Below, one piece after another: positions 6,839 to 15,880 of a stretch of DNA of 35,505 nucleotides; positions within the stretch are counted from its first letter, which is position 1; every line of letters begins with the position of its first letter. Source of the stretch: Terriglobia bacterium (GTDB taxonomy: Bacteria > Acidobacteriota > Terriglobia > Terriglobales > Acidobacteriaceae). A program made the position numbers and the translations under genes. The notes below the pieces were generated by a model, which was not told where the DNA came from, searched no databases, and saw only the letters and a list, made by a program, of their open reading frames with translations. The stretch covers positions 1 to 35,505 of the forward strand of contig JAVUPY010000069.1 of assembly GCA_032252755.1 (NCBI GenBank), in the 5' to 3' direction.

Positions 6839-9376
6839 TTGCGACTATGCTTCTGCATGGCCGGAAGGCATTTCATCCCTTACGCCCACCTCTGCTTTAC
6901 CATATTGCTGGCTTTCGTCCCCGCATTTGCAGCGAAGACCGCGAGCGTTGCAGGTGTCATCCACACGGTAGGCACCGATAATGTCCAAACGCTTTGGCCC
7001 GGCGCACGCCTATCGCTGAAGAATTTGAGCACCAACACGGAAATCTCGACAGTTTCAGACAACCTGGGCGCCTATGCCTTCACCGGACTTCTAGCCGGTG
7101 ACTATGAGGTCACGGTCACACTTGCTGGATTCAGCCCTGCCACCCGACGCGTAACGCTGAGCGAAGGAGACAAGAAGCAACTCGACTTTCAGCTGGTGGT
7201 GGCGCCGCAAAGGCAATCAATCACCGTCATCGGCAATCCGGCGACGGTAGATGTCACCTCCACCAGCACCGCTGCACCCGCGATCACTTCTCAGACCTTA
7301 CGATCGGTCGTCCGCATGAATCAAGATTTCCAAGATGCCCTTCCGCTTATTCCCGGCGTAGTCCGCGGACCGGACGGGGGAATACGCATCAAGGGTGGAC
7401 GCACCAACCAGGCAAACACCCTGGTAAACAGCGCCAGTGTCGCTGATCCTTTCACGGGACAACCGGCTCTCCGTCTGCCCGCTATCGCAGTACAGTCCAT
7501 TGAAGTCCTCTCTAATCCTTTTTCAGCTGAGTACGGACGCTTCGGCAGTGGTGTGGTGAAGATTGCCACGCGTGGGGGCATCGACAGGTGGAAGTGGCTG
7601 TTTGAAGATCCGATCCCGAGATTTCGGTGGATCGATGGCAGCACCCACGGCATCGAAAGCGCATCCCCGCACGTCACCTTTGCCGGGCCGATAAAACGCA
7701 GCCGCCTTTACCTATTCCAATCGGTCTATTACGGATATGACGCACTGCGAGTTTGGTCGTTACCCAACCCAGACAATGTCCGCGTGCAGGAATTAGTGAA
7801 CACATTTACGCAGGTGGACTGGAATAACACTCCCAGTCAGCATCTCGCCTTTCTCCTCACCGTCGATCCACAGGAGACCAAGTTCGCTAATATTGACACC
7901 TTCAACCCACAACCGGTAACCGAGAATTATCGCCAGCGCAGCTTTTTCACCTCGGCCACTCACCGATGGATTCTTCCGCAGGGCGGATTTCTCGAGTCAC
8001 TCTTCTCTGCCAAGCGGTTGGATTCACGTCTGGTCCCCGCCGACCTTTCCGCCGAGGTCATGACGCTATTTCCAGACCAGAACTCCGGGAAATTCTTCGC
8101 GAGTCAGGATCGCCGAACGCGACTTTATCAGTGGTCTCAGACGTTTCATCTCTGGCCCATCCAATCGGCCGGTCGCCACATGCTCGCTGCCGGTTATTCC
8201 TATGCGCGATCGACCTTCGACGGAGAAATCAGCAACACGCCAGTTCGAGCACTTCGCGGCGACGGTACTTTGAGCAGCAGCATTGCCTTCGACCAGGCAA
8301 GACCGACCTCGCGTGCCAAGAATGACTTGGCCATCTTCGTTCAAGACACCTGGCAAATACGACAGCGCCTGTCGGTCGATCTGGGAGTGCGTATCGATCG
8401 CGACAGTTTGTCCGCCGAGCCTCTTAATGTTGCACCGCGTTTCGGATTTGTAGTGGCGCCCACCGCAGACGGTCGTACTGCGATACGCGGAGGATTCGGC
8501 GTTTTTTTCGACAAGATTCCCCTCAACGTCGCGAACTTCCTGCATTTTCCGGCGCGCATGATAACGGCATATTCCCTCGACGGTACCACCCCAGTCGGCG
8601 CCCCAATTTACTTCCCGCATGCTATCGCAACCCGTGACGGACTGGTGCGCGTTCCGTATCAACTGGGCTGGACGCTCCAATTCGATCGGGAACTTCGGAG
8701 TGGAATGCTGATGCGTTTGGGATACGAGCAACGTGAAGGGTATCGGGACTTCTACCTCGACCCGGTTCAATCCCAAGGCTCATCTCAGCTCGATCTCCAC
8801 AACAATGGTCGCCAGAAATATCGTGAGTTCTTAGCCATGGTTCGCTGGGAACCTAACCAGGGATTTGTGCTCTACGCAAGCTACGTACGCTCACTCGCCA
8901 AAGGCGAGCTCAACGATTATGGACAGTTCTTTGGCAACTTTCCCGCCCCGCTGATTCGTGGCAACCAGTTCGGACCGCTCTCATCGGATGCGCCTGATCG
9001 CTTGCTTTGCTGGGGCGTCGTGCCCATATCTAAACGCATCATTCGGCTACCGGAAAAGGTCGAATTTGTTCCCGTGCTCGATCTGCACACAGGATTCCCT
9101 TATTCGCAGCTCGACGAGAACTGGAATTATGTTGGCAGGCGCAACGAAACCGGACGGCGCCCTACCTTCGTTGGTCTCGATACCAAGTTTCAATATCCCA
9201 TAAAGTTCACCTGGCACAAACGCCGGATTCGGTTTCGCGCCGCGCTCACAATTAACAACGTCCTGAACCACTTTAATCCGCGCGACGTCCAGCAGTATGG
9301 CCCTTCGCCAGCCTTTGGCCATTTCTACAACTCCGTTGGCCGGCAATTCCGGATTGATGGCGATTTCGATTTCTAG
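6839..9376 (+). CDS. TonB-dependent receptor with N-terminal carboxypeptidase-regulatory-like domain
   Basis: This 845-aa outer-membrane protein has a signal peptide (FTILLAFVPAFAA), a carboxypeptidase-regulatory-like/beta-sandwich domain at about residues 36-122 (GAYAFTGLLAGDYEVTVTLAGF), a plug domain at about 140-245 (LPLIPGVVRGPDGGIRIKGG and IEVLSNPFSAEYGRFGSGVV), then a long beta-barrel ending in aromatic Phe as outer-membrane proteins do. Such receptors import large ligands using TonB energy; in Acidobacteria they are numerous and somewhat like Oar/SusC. It is shorter than many of these (often about 1000 aa or more). GGGAGGA lies just before TTG 6839; an ATG at 6857 is too far from it, so TTG is preferred. 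Next to a secreted GH47 mannosidase, a glycan ligand is plausible but inferred. Confidence 0.88.
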   Translation: MRLCFCMAGRHFIPYAHLCFTILLAFVPAFAAKTASVAGVIHTVGTDNVQTLWPGARLSLKNLSTNTEISTVSDNLGAYAFTGLLAGDYEVTVTLAGFSPATRRVTLSEGDKKQLDFQLVVAPQRQSITVIGNPATVDVTSTSTAAPAITSQTLRSVVRMNQDFQDALPLIPGVVRGPDGGIRIKGGRTNQANTLVNSASVADPFTGQPALRLPAIAVQSIEVLSNPFSAEYGRFGSGVVKIATRGGIDRWKWLFEDPIPRFRWIDGSTHGIESASPHVTFAGPIKRSRLYLFQSVYYGYDALRVWSLPNPDNVRVQELVNTFTQVDWNNTPSQHLAFLLTVDPQETKFANIDTFNPQPVTENYRQRSFFTSATHRWILPQGGFLESLFSAKRLDSRLVPADLSAEVMTLFPDQNSGKFFASQDRRTRLYQWSQTFHLWPIQSAGRHMLAAGYSYARSTFDGEISNTPVRALRGDGTLSSSIAFDQARPTSRAKNDLAIFVQDTWQIRQRLSVDLGVRIDRDSLSAEPLNVAPRFGFVVAPTADGRTAIRGGFGVFFDKIPLNVANFLHFPARMITAYSLDGTTPVGAPIYFPHAIATRDGLVRVPYQLGWTLQFDRELRSGMLMRLGYEQREGYRDFYLDPVQSQGSSQLDLHNNGRQKYREFLAMVRWEPNQGFVLYASYVRSLAKGELNDYGQFFGNFPAPLIRGNQFGPLSSDAPDRLLCWGVVPISKRIIRLPEKVEFVPVLDLHTGFPYSQLDENWNYVGRRNETGRRPTFVGLDTKFQYPIKFTWHKRRIRFRAALTINNVLNHFNPRDVQQYGPSPAFGHFYNSVGRQFRIDGDFDF

Positions 9377-9447
9377 AAAGGACGAACCGGCGATTGATCG
9401 AGAAGGGACGACTGGCCGCTGGCGCCGTCATCGTGTACATTTCCCGC

Positions 9448-10845
9448 ATGCGACGATTTGCGCTCATTGCCCTTCTTGCCCTGACCCCGACGCTACTTCC
9501 CGCCCAAAACACCTGGACTGATGCCCGCAAGCAGGAGATGGCCAATCGCGTTCGCCAGGAATTCCTCCACGCGTGGAATGGATACAAGACGTACGCGTGG
9601 GGACACGATGAGTTGCGGCCGATCTCGCGGACTCCGAAGGACTGGTACGGTCCTTCCCTGCTCATGACGCCTGTCGATGCGCTCGACACGATGACGCTGA
9701 TGGGTCTCAACGACGAAGCGGCGACGACGCGCGACTACATCGCCGAACATCTCAATTTTAACCGGGACATTTACGTCAAGAATTTCGAGATCACGATTCG
9801 CCTGCTCGGGGGACTGCTCAGTAATTACCAACTCAGCGGAGACAAGCGCCTGCTGGTACTCGCACAAGATCTCGGTAATCGCCTGCTGCCGGCGTTCAAC
9901 TCGCCGACGGGAATGCCATACGTTTTCGTGAACCTGAAGACGGGTGCGACGAAGGGAGCCGTCAGCAATCCAGCCGAAGTCGGAACGCTGCTGCTGGAGT
10001 TCGGCACTCTGAGCAAGCTGACCGGCAATCCTGTGTATTACGACAAGACGAAGCGGGCCGTGGTTGCGGTTTACGACCGACGTTCGCCGATTGGGTTGGT
10101 CGGCACCTCTATCAATGTCGAGACCGGCCAATGGGTAGACACAGCCAGCCATATCAGCGGCATGATCGATTCATACTACGAGTACCTCTTGAAGGCCTCC
10201 ATCTTGTTCGATGACCAGGATTGCGCGCGCATGTGGAAGGAAAGCATTGCGGCGGTCAACAGGTATGTGGCCGACGACGTGCGCGGGGAACTCTGGTACG
10301 GACAAGTGGACATGAATACCGGCAAGCGCGTCTCAACTCACTATGGTGCGCTCGATGCGTTCTTCCCGGCGGTGCTGGCACTGAGCGGCGACCTGGATCG
10401 CGCGAAGCGGTTGCAGGATTCGAGTTACAAGATGTGGAGCGTCGCTGGCGTCGAACCCGAAGAGATTGACTACACCACGATGAAGATCACCGATCCGGCT
10501 TATCCGCTGCGACCGGAGATCATCGAGTCCACGTACTACCTCTACTTCTTTACCGGCGATTCGAAGTATCTCGACATGGGCCAGACCTATTTCGACGCGC
10601 TGCAAAAGTACTGCCGGACCGGCGATGCGTATGCGAGCTTAAAGAACGTGGAGACGAAGGAAAAGGCGAATTCGATGGAGAGCTTCTTCTTCGCGGAAAC
10701 GCTGAAGTATTTCTATCTTCTTTACGCGCCGCGCAGCACGTTTGATCTGAAGACGTCTGTGTTCAATACGGAAGCGCATCCGCTGAAGTTAACAGTGAAG
10801 GCGTCACTCAGTCGGGAAATTTCATCCTTCGGATCAGTTCCTTAA
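9448..10845 (+). CDS. Secreted glycoside hydrolase family 47 (alpha-1,2-mannosidase-like)
   Basis: The 465-aa product starts with a signal peptide (MRRFALIALLALTPTLLPAQ) and then reads as a GH47 (alpha/alpha)7-barrel. Visible marks are the HDELRPIS segment, the MTPVDALDTMTLMGL region, RPEIIESTYYLYFFTGD, SFFFAETLKYFYLL and the late FNTEAHPL motif whose Thr (about residue 441) coordinates the catalytic Ca2+ in GH47 enzymes. These enzymes trim alpha-1,2-linked mannose from N-glycans; they are common in eukaryotes and less so in bacteria. ATG 9448 was picked because it gives the signal peptide; the frame is open from 9394. The TonB receptor lies 71 bases upstream on the same strand. The last 38 bases overlap the 3' end of the convergent regulator gene. 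Substrate in this organism is inferred. Confidence 0.88.
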   Translation: MRRFALIALLALTPTLLPAQNTWTDARKQEMANRVRQEFLHAWNGYKTYAWGHDELRPISRTPKDWYGPSLLMTPVDALDTMTLMGLNDEAATTRDYIAEHLNFNRDIYVKNFEITIRLLGGLLSNYQLSGDKRLLVLAQDLGNRLLPAFNSPTGMPYVFVNLKTGATKGAVSNPAEVGTLLLEFGTLSKLTGNPVYYDKTKRAVVAVYDRRSPIGLVGTSINVETGQWVDTASHISGMIDSYYEYLLKASILFDDQDCARMWKESIAAVNRYVADDVRGELWYGQVDMNTGKRVSTHYGALDAFFPAVLALSGDLDRAKRLQDSSYKMWSVAGVEPEEIDYTTMKITDPAYPLRPEIIESTYYLYFFTGDSKYLDMGQTYFDALQKYCRTGDAYASLKNVETKEKANSMESFFFAETLKYFYLLYAPRSTFDLKTSVFNTEAHPLKLTVKASLSREISSFGSVP

Positions 10846-12529
10846 AGCGAGGGTGGTCGTGCAGCGGTCGCCAAATGGGGAAGGAGCGCAGATAAATGAC
10901 CTCGGACTCGCGTATCTCGCATGCTTGTTCAAGATAATCCAGAGCTCGATCAAGATCGCCCCGCTGAACATGCGCTCCAGCAGAGATCATTGGGGAGATA
11001 ACTCGGGTCTTCCCCAACTCCTGAAGTTCCAGGAAAATCTTCTCCGCATCGGCCGTCCGTCCGGCGCAAAAGTAGGCGTAGCTCATGAAGGCTTTGGGAA
11101 GTGGGTCGTCGGAAAGCCGGACGGCCTTTTCAGCGGCAGCAATGGCTTCGCTAAAATAGCCAAGTTCGGCGAGCGCAACTACGAGGAAGATGTAGGGCCG
11201 ATAGTAATTTGGCTCCAAACGAACCGACGCCAACAACTGGTCCACCGCTTCCGCAGGCCGCCCCGCCAATAAGAGTGTGAGAGCGAGGGCACTCTGTAAG
11301 TACAGGGACAATGGGTCCAGCTTGCATGCTTGCCGAGCGGCGGCGACAGCTTCTTCATGCCGGTTGAGCGCCCCATATAGTTCGCCGAGTACGCCATATC
11401 CAATCGCATGACTCGGGTCTAGTGCCACCGCTCGCTTCATCGACTGTTCTGCGCCCGCCCAATCCCAGTCGTAGTGCATCCGAATCCAGCCAAGCTGATG
11501 GTGACCCTGCGGAAGTGCGGGATCAAGTTCCAGTTCGCGCTGCACGGCCCAACGTGCGGTCTGGATTACCTCGGGAGTCATACCGGACACAGTCGCCATG
11601 ATTGCTACGGCGTCCGCCAAGCCCGCATATGCCAGCGCATATTCCGGGTCGATGGCTAGGGCTTGCTGCATGTACGCGAGGCTTGTACGAAGACCGTCTT
11701 CCGATAATCGGAAGAAGCAGTGGCGACCCTTGAGATATAGTTCGTGCGCCACGGGATTCACTGGGCGGGGACGGCTCAAGCGCCGGTGCTCTTCCGGCGT
11801 GAGCGTCACTTCGATCTCGTCCGCGATCGTACGCGCCATCTCGTCCTGCATTTCGAGAACGTCGCGCAGATCGCTATCATAGTTTCTGGCCCAGAGATGC
11901 TGGTCTCTGGCCGCATCGATCAACTGTGCGGAGATGCGCACGTGATCACCGTTGCGAATCACAGATCCTTCCACCAGGGCCTGTACCGCGAGTTCGGCGC
12001 CAATCTGTGCGACCGGCTTGCTGGTGGCCTTGTACTGCATGGCCGAAGTCCGGGAGATCACCCGCAGGGCTCCGATCTGGGCCACTGCCGAAATCAGCGC
12101 TTCTGTCATGCCGTCGGCGAAATATTCTTGCTGCGGATCACCGGAAAGATTCACCAATGGCATAACTGCGATTGAACGGATCGGTGAGGCAACCGGATGC
12201 ACTTTCGCGGTCAGGCGGTAACCACTGCCACGGTATGTCTGAATGAAATCGTCGTTTCCGAATGCCTGGCGCAACTGCCGGATGGCTCGCGTTAACACGT
12301 GTTCGGTCACAAACGTGTCCGGCCATACATTGCGCATCAGCTCATCTTTAGATACGACGCCACCAGCGTGCTCCGCCAGGCACACCAGTACCAGCATGGG
12401 TTTGTGCTCGAGATGGCTTGAATTCCCGTTTTTCGACACGGCGCCCAATCTCGGTTGAATCAGCCATTCGCCCACGAAGAATTCCTCGCCGGTCCGATCA
12501 TCGGCTAGAGATTGAGCTGCTTTTACCAT
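10808..12529 (-). CDS. Winged-helix (OmpR-type) regulator with TolB-like and TPR domains
   Basis: The 573-aa protein has an N-terminal OmpR/CadC-like winged-helix DNA-binding domain (about residues 16-112; VSKDELMRNVWPDTFVTEHVLTRAIRQLRQAF and the TYRGSGYRL wing split over this stretch). A TolB/FlgO-like domain follows (about 118-240; IAVMPLVNLSGDPQQEYFAD), then a long array of TPR repeats to the C-terminus (LAYAGLADA, GYGVLGELYGALNRHEEAV and similar). No membrane helix is visible, so it is probably a cytoplasmic transcription factor; such genes are abundant in Acidobacteria. It is convergent with, and overlaps, the GH47 gene. A TCAAGC/GCTTGA inverted repeat lies just upstream and could be an autoregulatory site. 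The signal it senses is unknown. No strong Shine-Dalgarno precedes ATG 12529. Confidence 0.85.
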   Translation of the reverse strand: MVKAAQSLADDRTGEEFFVGEWLIQPRLGAVSKNGNSSHLEHKPMLVLVCLAEHAGGVVSKDELMRNVWPDTFVTEHVLTRAIRQLRQAFGNDDFIQTYRGSGYRLTAKVHPVASPIRSIAVMPLVNLSGDPQQEYFADGMTEALISAVAQIGALRVISRTSAMQYKATSKPVAQIGAELAVQALVEGSVIRNGDHVRISAQLIDAARDQHLWARNYDSDLRDVLEMQDEMARTIADEIEVTLTPEEHRRLSRPRPVNPVAHELYLKGRHCFFRLSEDGLRTSLAYMQQALAIDPEYALAYAGLADAVAIMATVSGMTPEVIQTARWAVQRELELDPALPQGHHQLGWIRMHYDWDWAGAEQSMKRAVALDPSHAIGYGVLGELYGALNRHEEAVAAARQACKLDPLSLYLQSALALTLLLAGRPAEAVDQLLASVRLEPNYYRPYIFLVVALAELGYFSEAIAAAEKAVRLSDDPLPKAFMSYAYFCAGRTADAEKIFLELQELGKTRVISPMISAGAHVQRGDLDRALDYLEQACEIRESEVIYLRSFPIWRPLHDHPRFKELIRRMKFPD

Positions 12530-12535
12530 TCGTAA

Positions 12536-12566
12536 TCAAGCATTTACGGGCGTTCCAGACGCTTGA
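12536..12566. promoter_or_regulatory. Inverted repeat upstream of the winged-helix/TPR regulator
   Basis: TCAAGC and GCTTGA, separated by 19 bases, lie 7 bases upstream of the regulator start. An operator for autoregulation is possible, but a 6-base inverted repeat can arise by chance. The spacing is longer than in most operators. Confidence 0.2.
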
Positions 12567-12733
12567 TGATACTCCGGATGAATACCCTGCGAAAGTGAAT
12601 TATGGTCCAAACATCAGCCAAACGTCAGGTTAGAGTCAGGATTTATCTCAACGCATGGTCTAAGAATGTTGCTGTACCTGCGGCGTGCGCTCCAAGTGCA
12701 TCGCCGCAAAACAATTCCGTCATGGAGGCGGTC

Positions 12734-13687
12734 ATGAAAACGAAGACAGGCACACTGATTGCGACCGCAGTAATCATGCTGGTAGTCGCCCTTCCGGTCA
12801 TATCACAAGAATGCTCGATCCAGACGATTACCGGAACCTATGTTTTCCGCTACACTGGCCAGAGCTTCATTGGCGGCCCACCGTACGCCATCGATGTCGT
12901 AGCGAACCCCGCTGCCGGAGTGCTGCCGCTGCATGCGCCCGGAGCGTACCTTTCTGGCAGCGAACTGGGGATTTTGACCGTCAACCCCGATTCGAGTATC
13001 ACCGCTCGGGTTTGGTTGCACATGGGAAAGTTCCACACCGACCCATCGATAACGACCCTTCCGGCTCAAGTAACCTCGGTTGAAATTGAGCATGGTATCG
13101 ACGGACAAGCGCTAGGCTGTATTGCGACCCTCGCGTTACCACCCGATCTTGTCGGGGGCCCGGCGACAGTTGATAAATTCGTCGTGTTGGACAACGGGAA
13201 TGAGATCCGAGGTGTACATGCGACAGACGGCTACCCAGTCACCACCTCGATCGCAGTCGGCAAGCGGATAACCCGGGCGCTGGATGCCGCACCACGCTGC
13301 GGAACAAACACCATGAAGGGGTCATATGTGGCCACGTGCCCTGGCCTCCTCTACAACTCGGATGGAACAACAATGAGCATCGCGTCCATGCTCGATCTGA
13401 AATCGCTACCCGAGGGTCTACTGAGCGGCATGCTCTTCAACCGCGTCGAGAACCATGCCACAGAAAGCCCGGTGCATGGCCTCCTGGCCATGAATCCGGA
13501 CTGTAGCGGCGAAGGCTATCTTTATGGACTGCTGCCAGGTTCCGGGGCTAAGGCTCTATTCGTTCTGTTTGCCTACGACCAGGGAAAGGGCGCATTCCTC
13601 TTACCGACTGAACTGGAACTGCCGAACGGAATGCGGCTGCCGTATCCGTCAACGCAGTCGTGCGTCGTCGAACGGACTGCCCCGTAA
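12734..13687 (+). CDS. Secreted protein of unknown function with two related halves
   Basis: The 317-aa product has an N-terminal signal peptide (LIATAVIMLVVALPVIS followed by QECS) and no family I can name. The mature part seems built of two similar units, starting at Cys27 (CSIQTITGTYVF) and Cys189 (CGTNTMKGSYVA). In each half a Gly-Thr/Ser-Tyr motif is followed by a gly-rich loop, a GxLxxNPD-type turn (ILTVNPDSS; LLAMNPDCS) and a terminal Cys (GCIATL; SCVVER), suggesting one disulfide-stabilised beta-rich domain per half. GGAGG lies 5 bases before ATG 12734, so I preferred it to ATG 12722 and to the far upstream frame. It stands alone between a divergent regulator and a convergent exporter operon, closed by a bidirectional-looking terminator. 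Confidence 0.75.
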   Translation: MKTKTGTLIATAVIMLVVALPVISQECSIQTITGTYVFRYTGQSFIGGPPYAIDVVANPAAGVLPLHAPGAYLSGSELGILTVNPDSSITARVWLHMGKFHTDPSITTLPAQVTSVEIEHGIDGQALGCIATLALPPDLVGGPATVDKFVVLDNGNEIRGVHATDGYPVTTSIAVGKRITRALDAAPRCGTNTMKGSYVATCPGLLYNSDGTTMSIASMLDLKSLPEGLLSGMLFNRVENHATESPVHGLLAMNPDCSGEGYLYGLLPGSGAKALFVLFAYDQGKGAFLLPTELELPNGMRLPYPSTQSCVVERTAP

Positions 13688-13730
13688 CGATGGTGCGGCT
13701 CGCCGAAGATGATCTTTTCGGATCTCCCTC

Positions 13731-13778
13731 AAAGAAAAACCCCACCGCGTCTCGGGAGACCGCGATGGGGTTTCTTTT
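13731..13778. terminator. Bidirectional terminator between convergent genes
   Basis: AAACCCCA and TGGGGTTT form the outer 8-bp stem, and CGCG/CGCG plus TCTC/GAGA extend it. The plus strand continues CTTTT, and the minus strand reads into TTTTTCTTT. It ends both the secreted-protein gene (plus) and the exporter operon (minus). Confidence 0.85.
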
Positions 13779-13788
13779 GCACGGGAGC

Positions 13789-15009
13789 TTATTCGAAGCG
13801 CAAGGCCTCGATCGGGTCGAGTCGGGCAGCGCGCTTTGCCGGATAGTATCCGAAGAAGATTCCTACCAGCGTTGAGAACAGCATTGCGCCGGCGATCGCC
13901 ACGCCCGAAATGCTGACCGGCCACTTCAGTGTATGCGTGATCAGCAGCGCCATTCCGATTCCGGAGAACACGCCCACCACGCCGCCGAGAAGGCTAAGCA
14001 CGACTGCCTCGATGAGGAATTGTTTCTGGACATCCTTCTCTTCGGCGCCGATGGCCATGCGTATGCCGATTTCACGCGTACGCTCAGTGACGGAAACCAG
14101 CATGATGTTCATGATGCCGATGCCGCCTACGATCAGCGAGACACCCGCGATCGAGGCCAGCAGCAGCGTCATCAAGCTCGACTGCTGGTCGGCAAAGCTG
14201 GCGAGATCAGCCAGGTTGCGGACGTTGAAATCATTCTCTTCCCCCGAGTGAATGCGGTGCCGGTCCCGCAGCAGCGCCGTGATCTGGTCCTGCACCACGT
14301 TGCTCATGTCCTGCGAGGTGGCAGAGACCATGATCGACCGCAGCCAATCCTGGCCCGTAATCTTCTTCTGCAAGGTTGTGATTGGGACGAAAACTGCATC
14401 GTCCTGGTCGCCGCCCATTCCGGACGATCCCTTGGCGTCGAGAACTCCGACTACCGTGAACGGCAGGTTGGAGATGCGCATCGTTTGCCCGATCGGGTTC
14501 TGTCCGTCCGGGAAAAGGTTCCTCTTCACTGTCTGGCCGATCACTACGACGTTGCTGGCGCTCTCGACGTCACCGTTTTGGAAGCTCGAGCCTTCAGCCA
14601 TGGGCCAGTTGCGAATGTCGAAATACTGCGGCTCGGTACCCGTCACCTGGGTCGCCCAGTTGTTGTCTTCAAAAACCACCTGGGCACTGGTTCCATTCAC
14701 CGGAGCCGCAGCGGCTACACCCGGGACCTCGCGAAGAATCGCCTGCATGTCGGCGGTGACGAGAGTCTTCGTCTGTCCGGCGCCGGTATGCATTCCACCG
14801 CGGTTGACGCCGCCGCTATTGACGGCGAGCAGGTTGGAGCCCATGGCGGCGATCTGTTGCTGCGTCACCTCCGACGCGCCACGGCCGATGCCTACCATGG
14901 CGATGACCGCCGCCACTCCAATGATGATGCCCAGCATCGTCAAACTTGAACGCAGCTTGTTGCGCGACAACGCACGAATCGCAACTCGTAATATCGACAG
15001 GAAATCCAT
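13789..15009 (-). CDS. MacB-type ABC transporter permease (FtsX/MacB_PCD)
   Basis: The 406-aa protein has the MacB permease plan: a first membrane helix in ALSRNKLRSSLTMLGIIIGVAAVIAMV, a large periplasmic MacB-PCD domain (about residues 45-270), then three helices of the FtsX domain (SIAGVSLIVGGIGIMNIMLVSV, followed by TERTREIGIRMAIGA, the classical cytoplasmic coupling segment) and a C-terminal YPAKRAARLDPIEALR. This is the transmembrane subunit of a mechanotransducing exporter; the ATPase is a separate upstream gene, unlike fused E. coli MacB. The ATPase stop is only 9 bases upstream, so they are co-translated. AGGGGGAG lies just before ATG 15009. The substrate (antibiotic, peptide, siderophore or lipoprotein) cannot be told. 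Confidence 0.9.
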   Translation of the reverse strand: MDFLSILRVAIRALSRNKLRSSLTMLGIIIGVAAVIAMVGIGRGASEVTQQQIAAMGSNLLAVNSGGVNRGGMHTGAGQTKTLVTADMQAILREVPGVAAAAPVNGTSAQVVFEDNNWATQVTGTEPQYFDIRNWPMAEGSSFQNGDVESASNVVVIGQTVKRNLFPDGQNPIGQTMRISNLPFTVVGVLDAKGSSGMGGDQDDAVFVPITTLQKKITGQDWLRSIMVSATSQDMSNVVQDQITALLRDRHRIHSGEENDFNVRNLADLASFADQQSSLMTLLLASIAGVSLIVGGIGIMNIMLVSVTERTREIGIRMAIGAEEKDVQKQFLIEAVVLSLLGGVVGVFSGIGMALLITHTLKWPVSISGVAIAGAMLFSTLVGIFFGYYPAKRAARLDPIEALRFE

Positions 15010-15018
15010 AACTCCCCC

Positions 15019-15798
<780 letters not shown>

Positions 15799-15832
15799 AA
15801 CTGCCTCCCGCATTCCCTGCTCCCCCAGCGCT

Positions 15833-15851
15833 CCCGGCCGAGGCGGCCGGG
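15833..15851. repeat. GC palindrome between adaptor and ATPase genes
   Basis: CCCGGCC and GGCCGGG form a perfect 7-bp stem with a 5-base loop within the 82-base gap between the adaptor stop and the ATPase start. In the operon mRNA it would fold tightly. It could partly terminate transcription or mark an RNA processing site, setting different levels for adaptor and ATPase; this is inference. Confidence 0.45.
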
Positions 15852-15880
15852 GCTACTGAAACTACCTCGTGCTCATCCGC

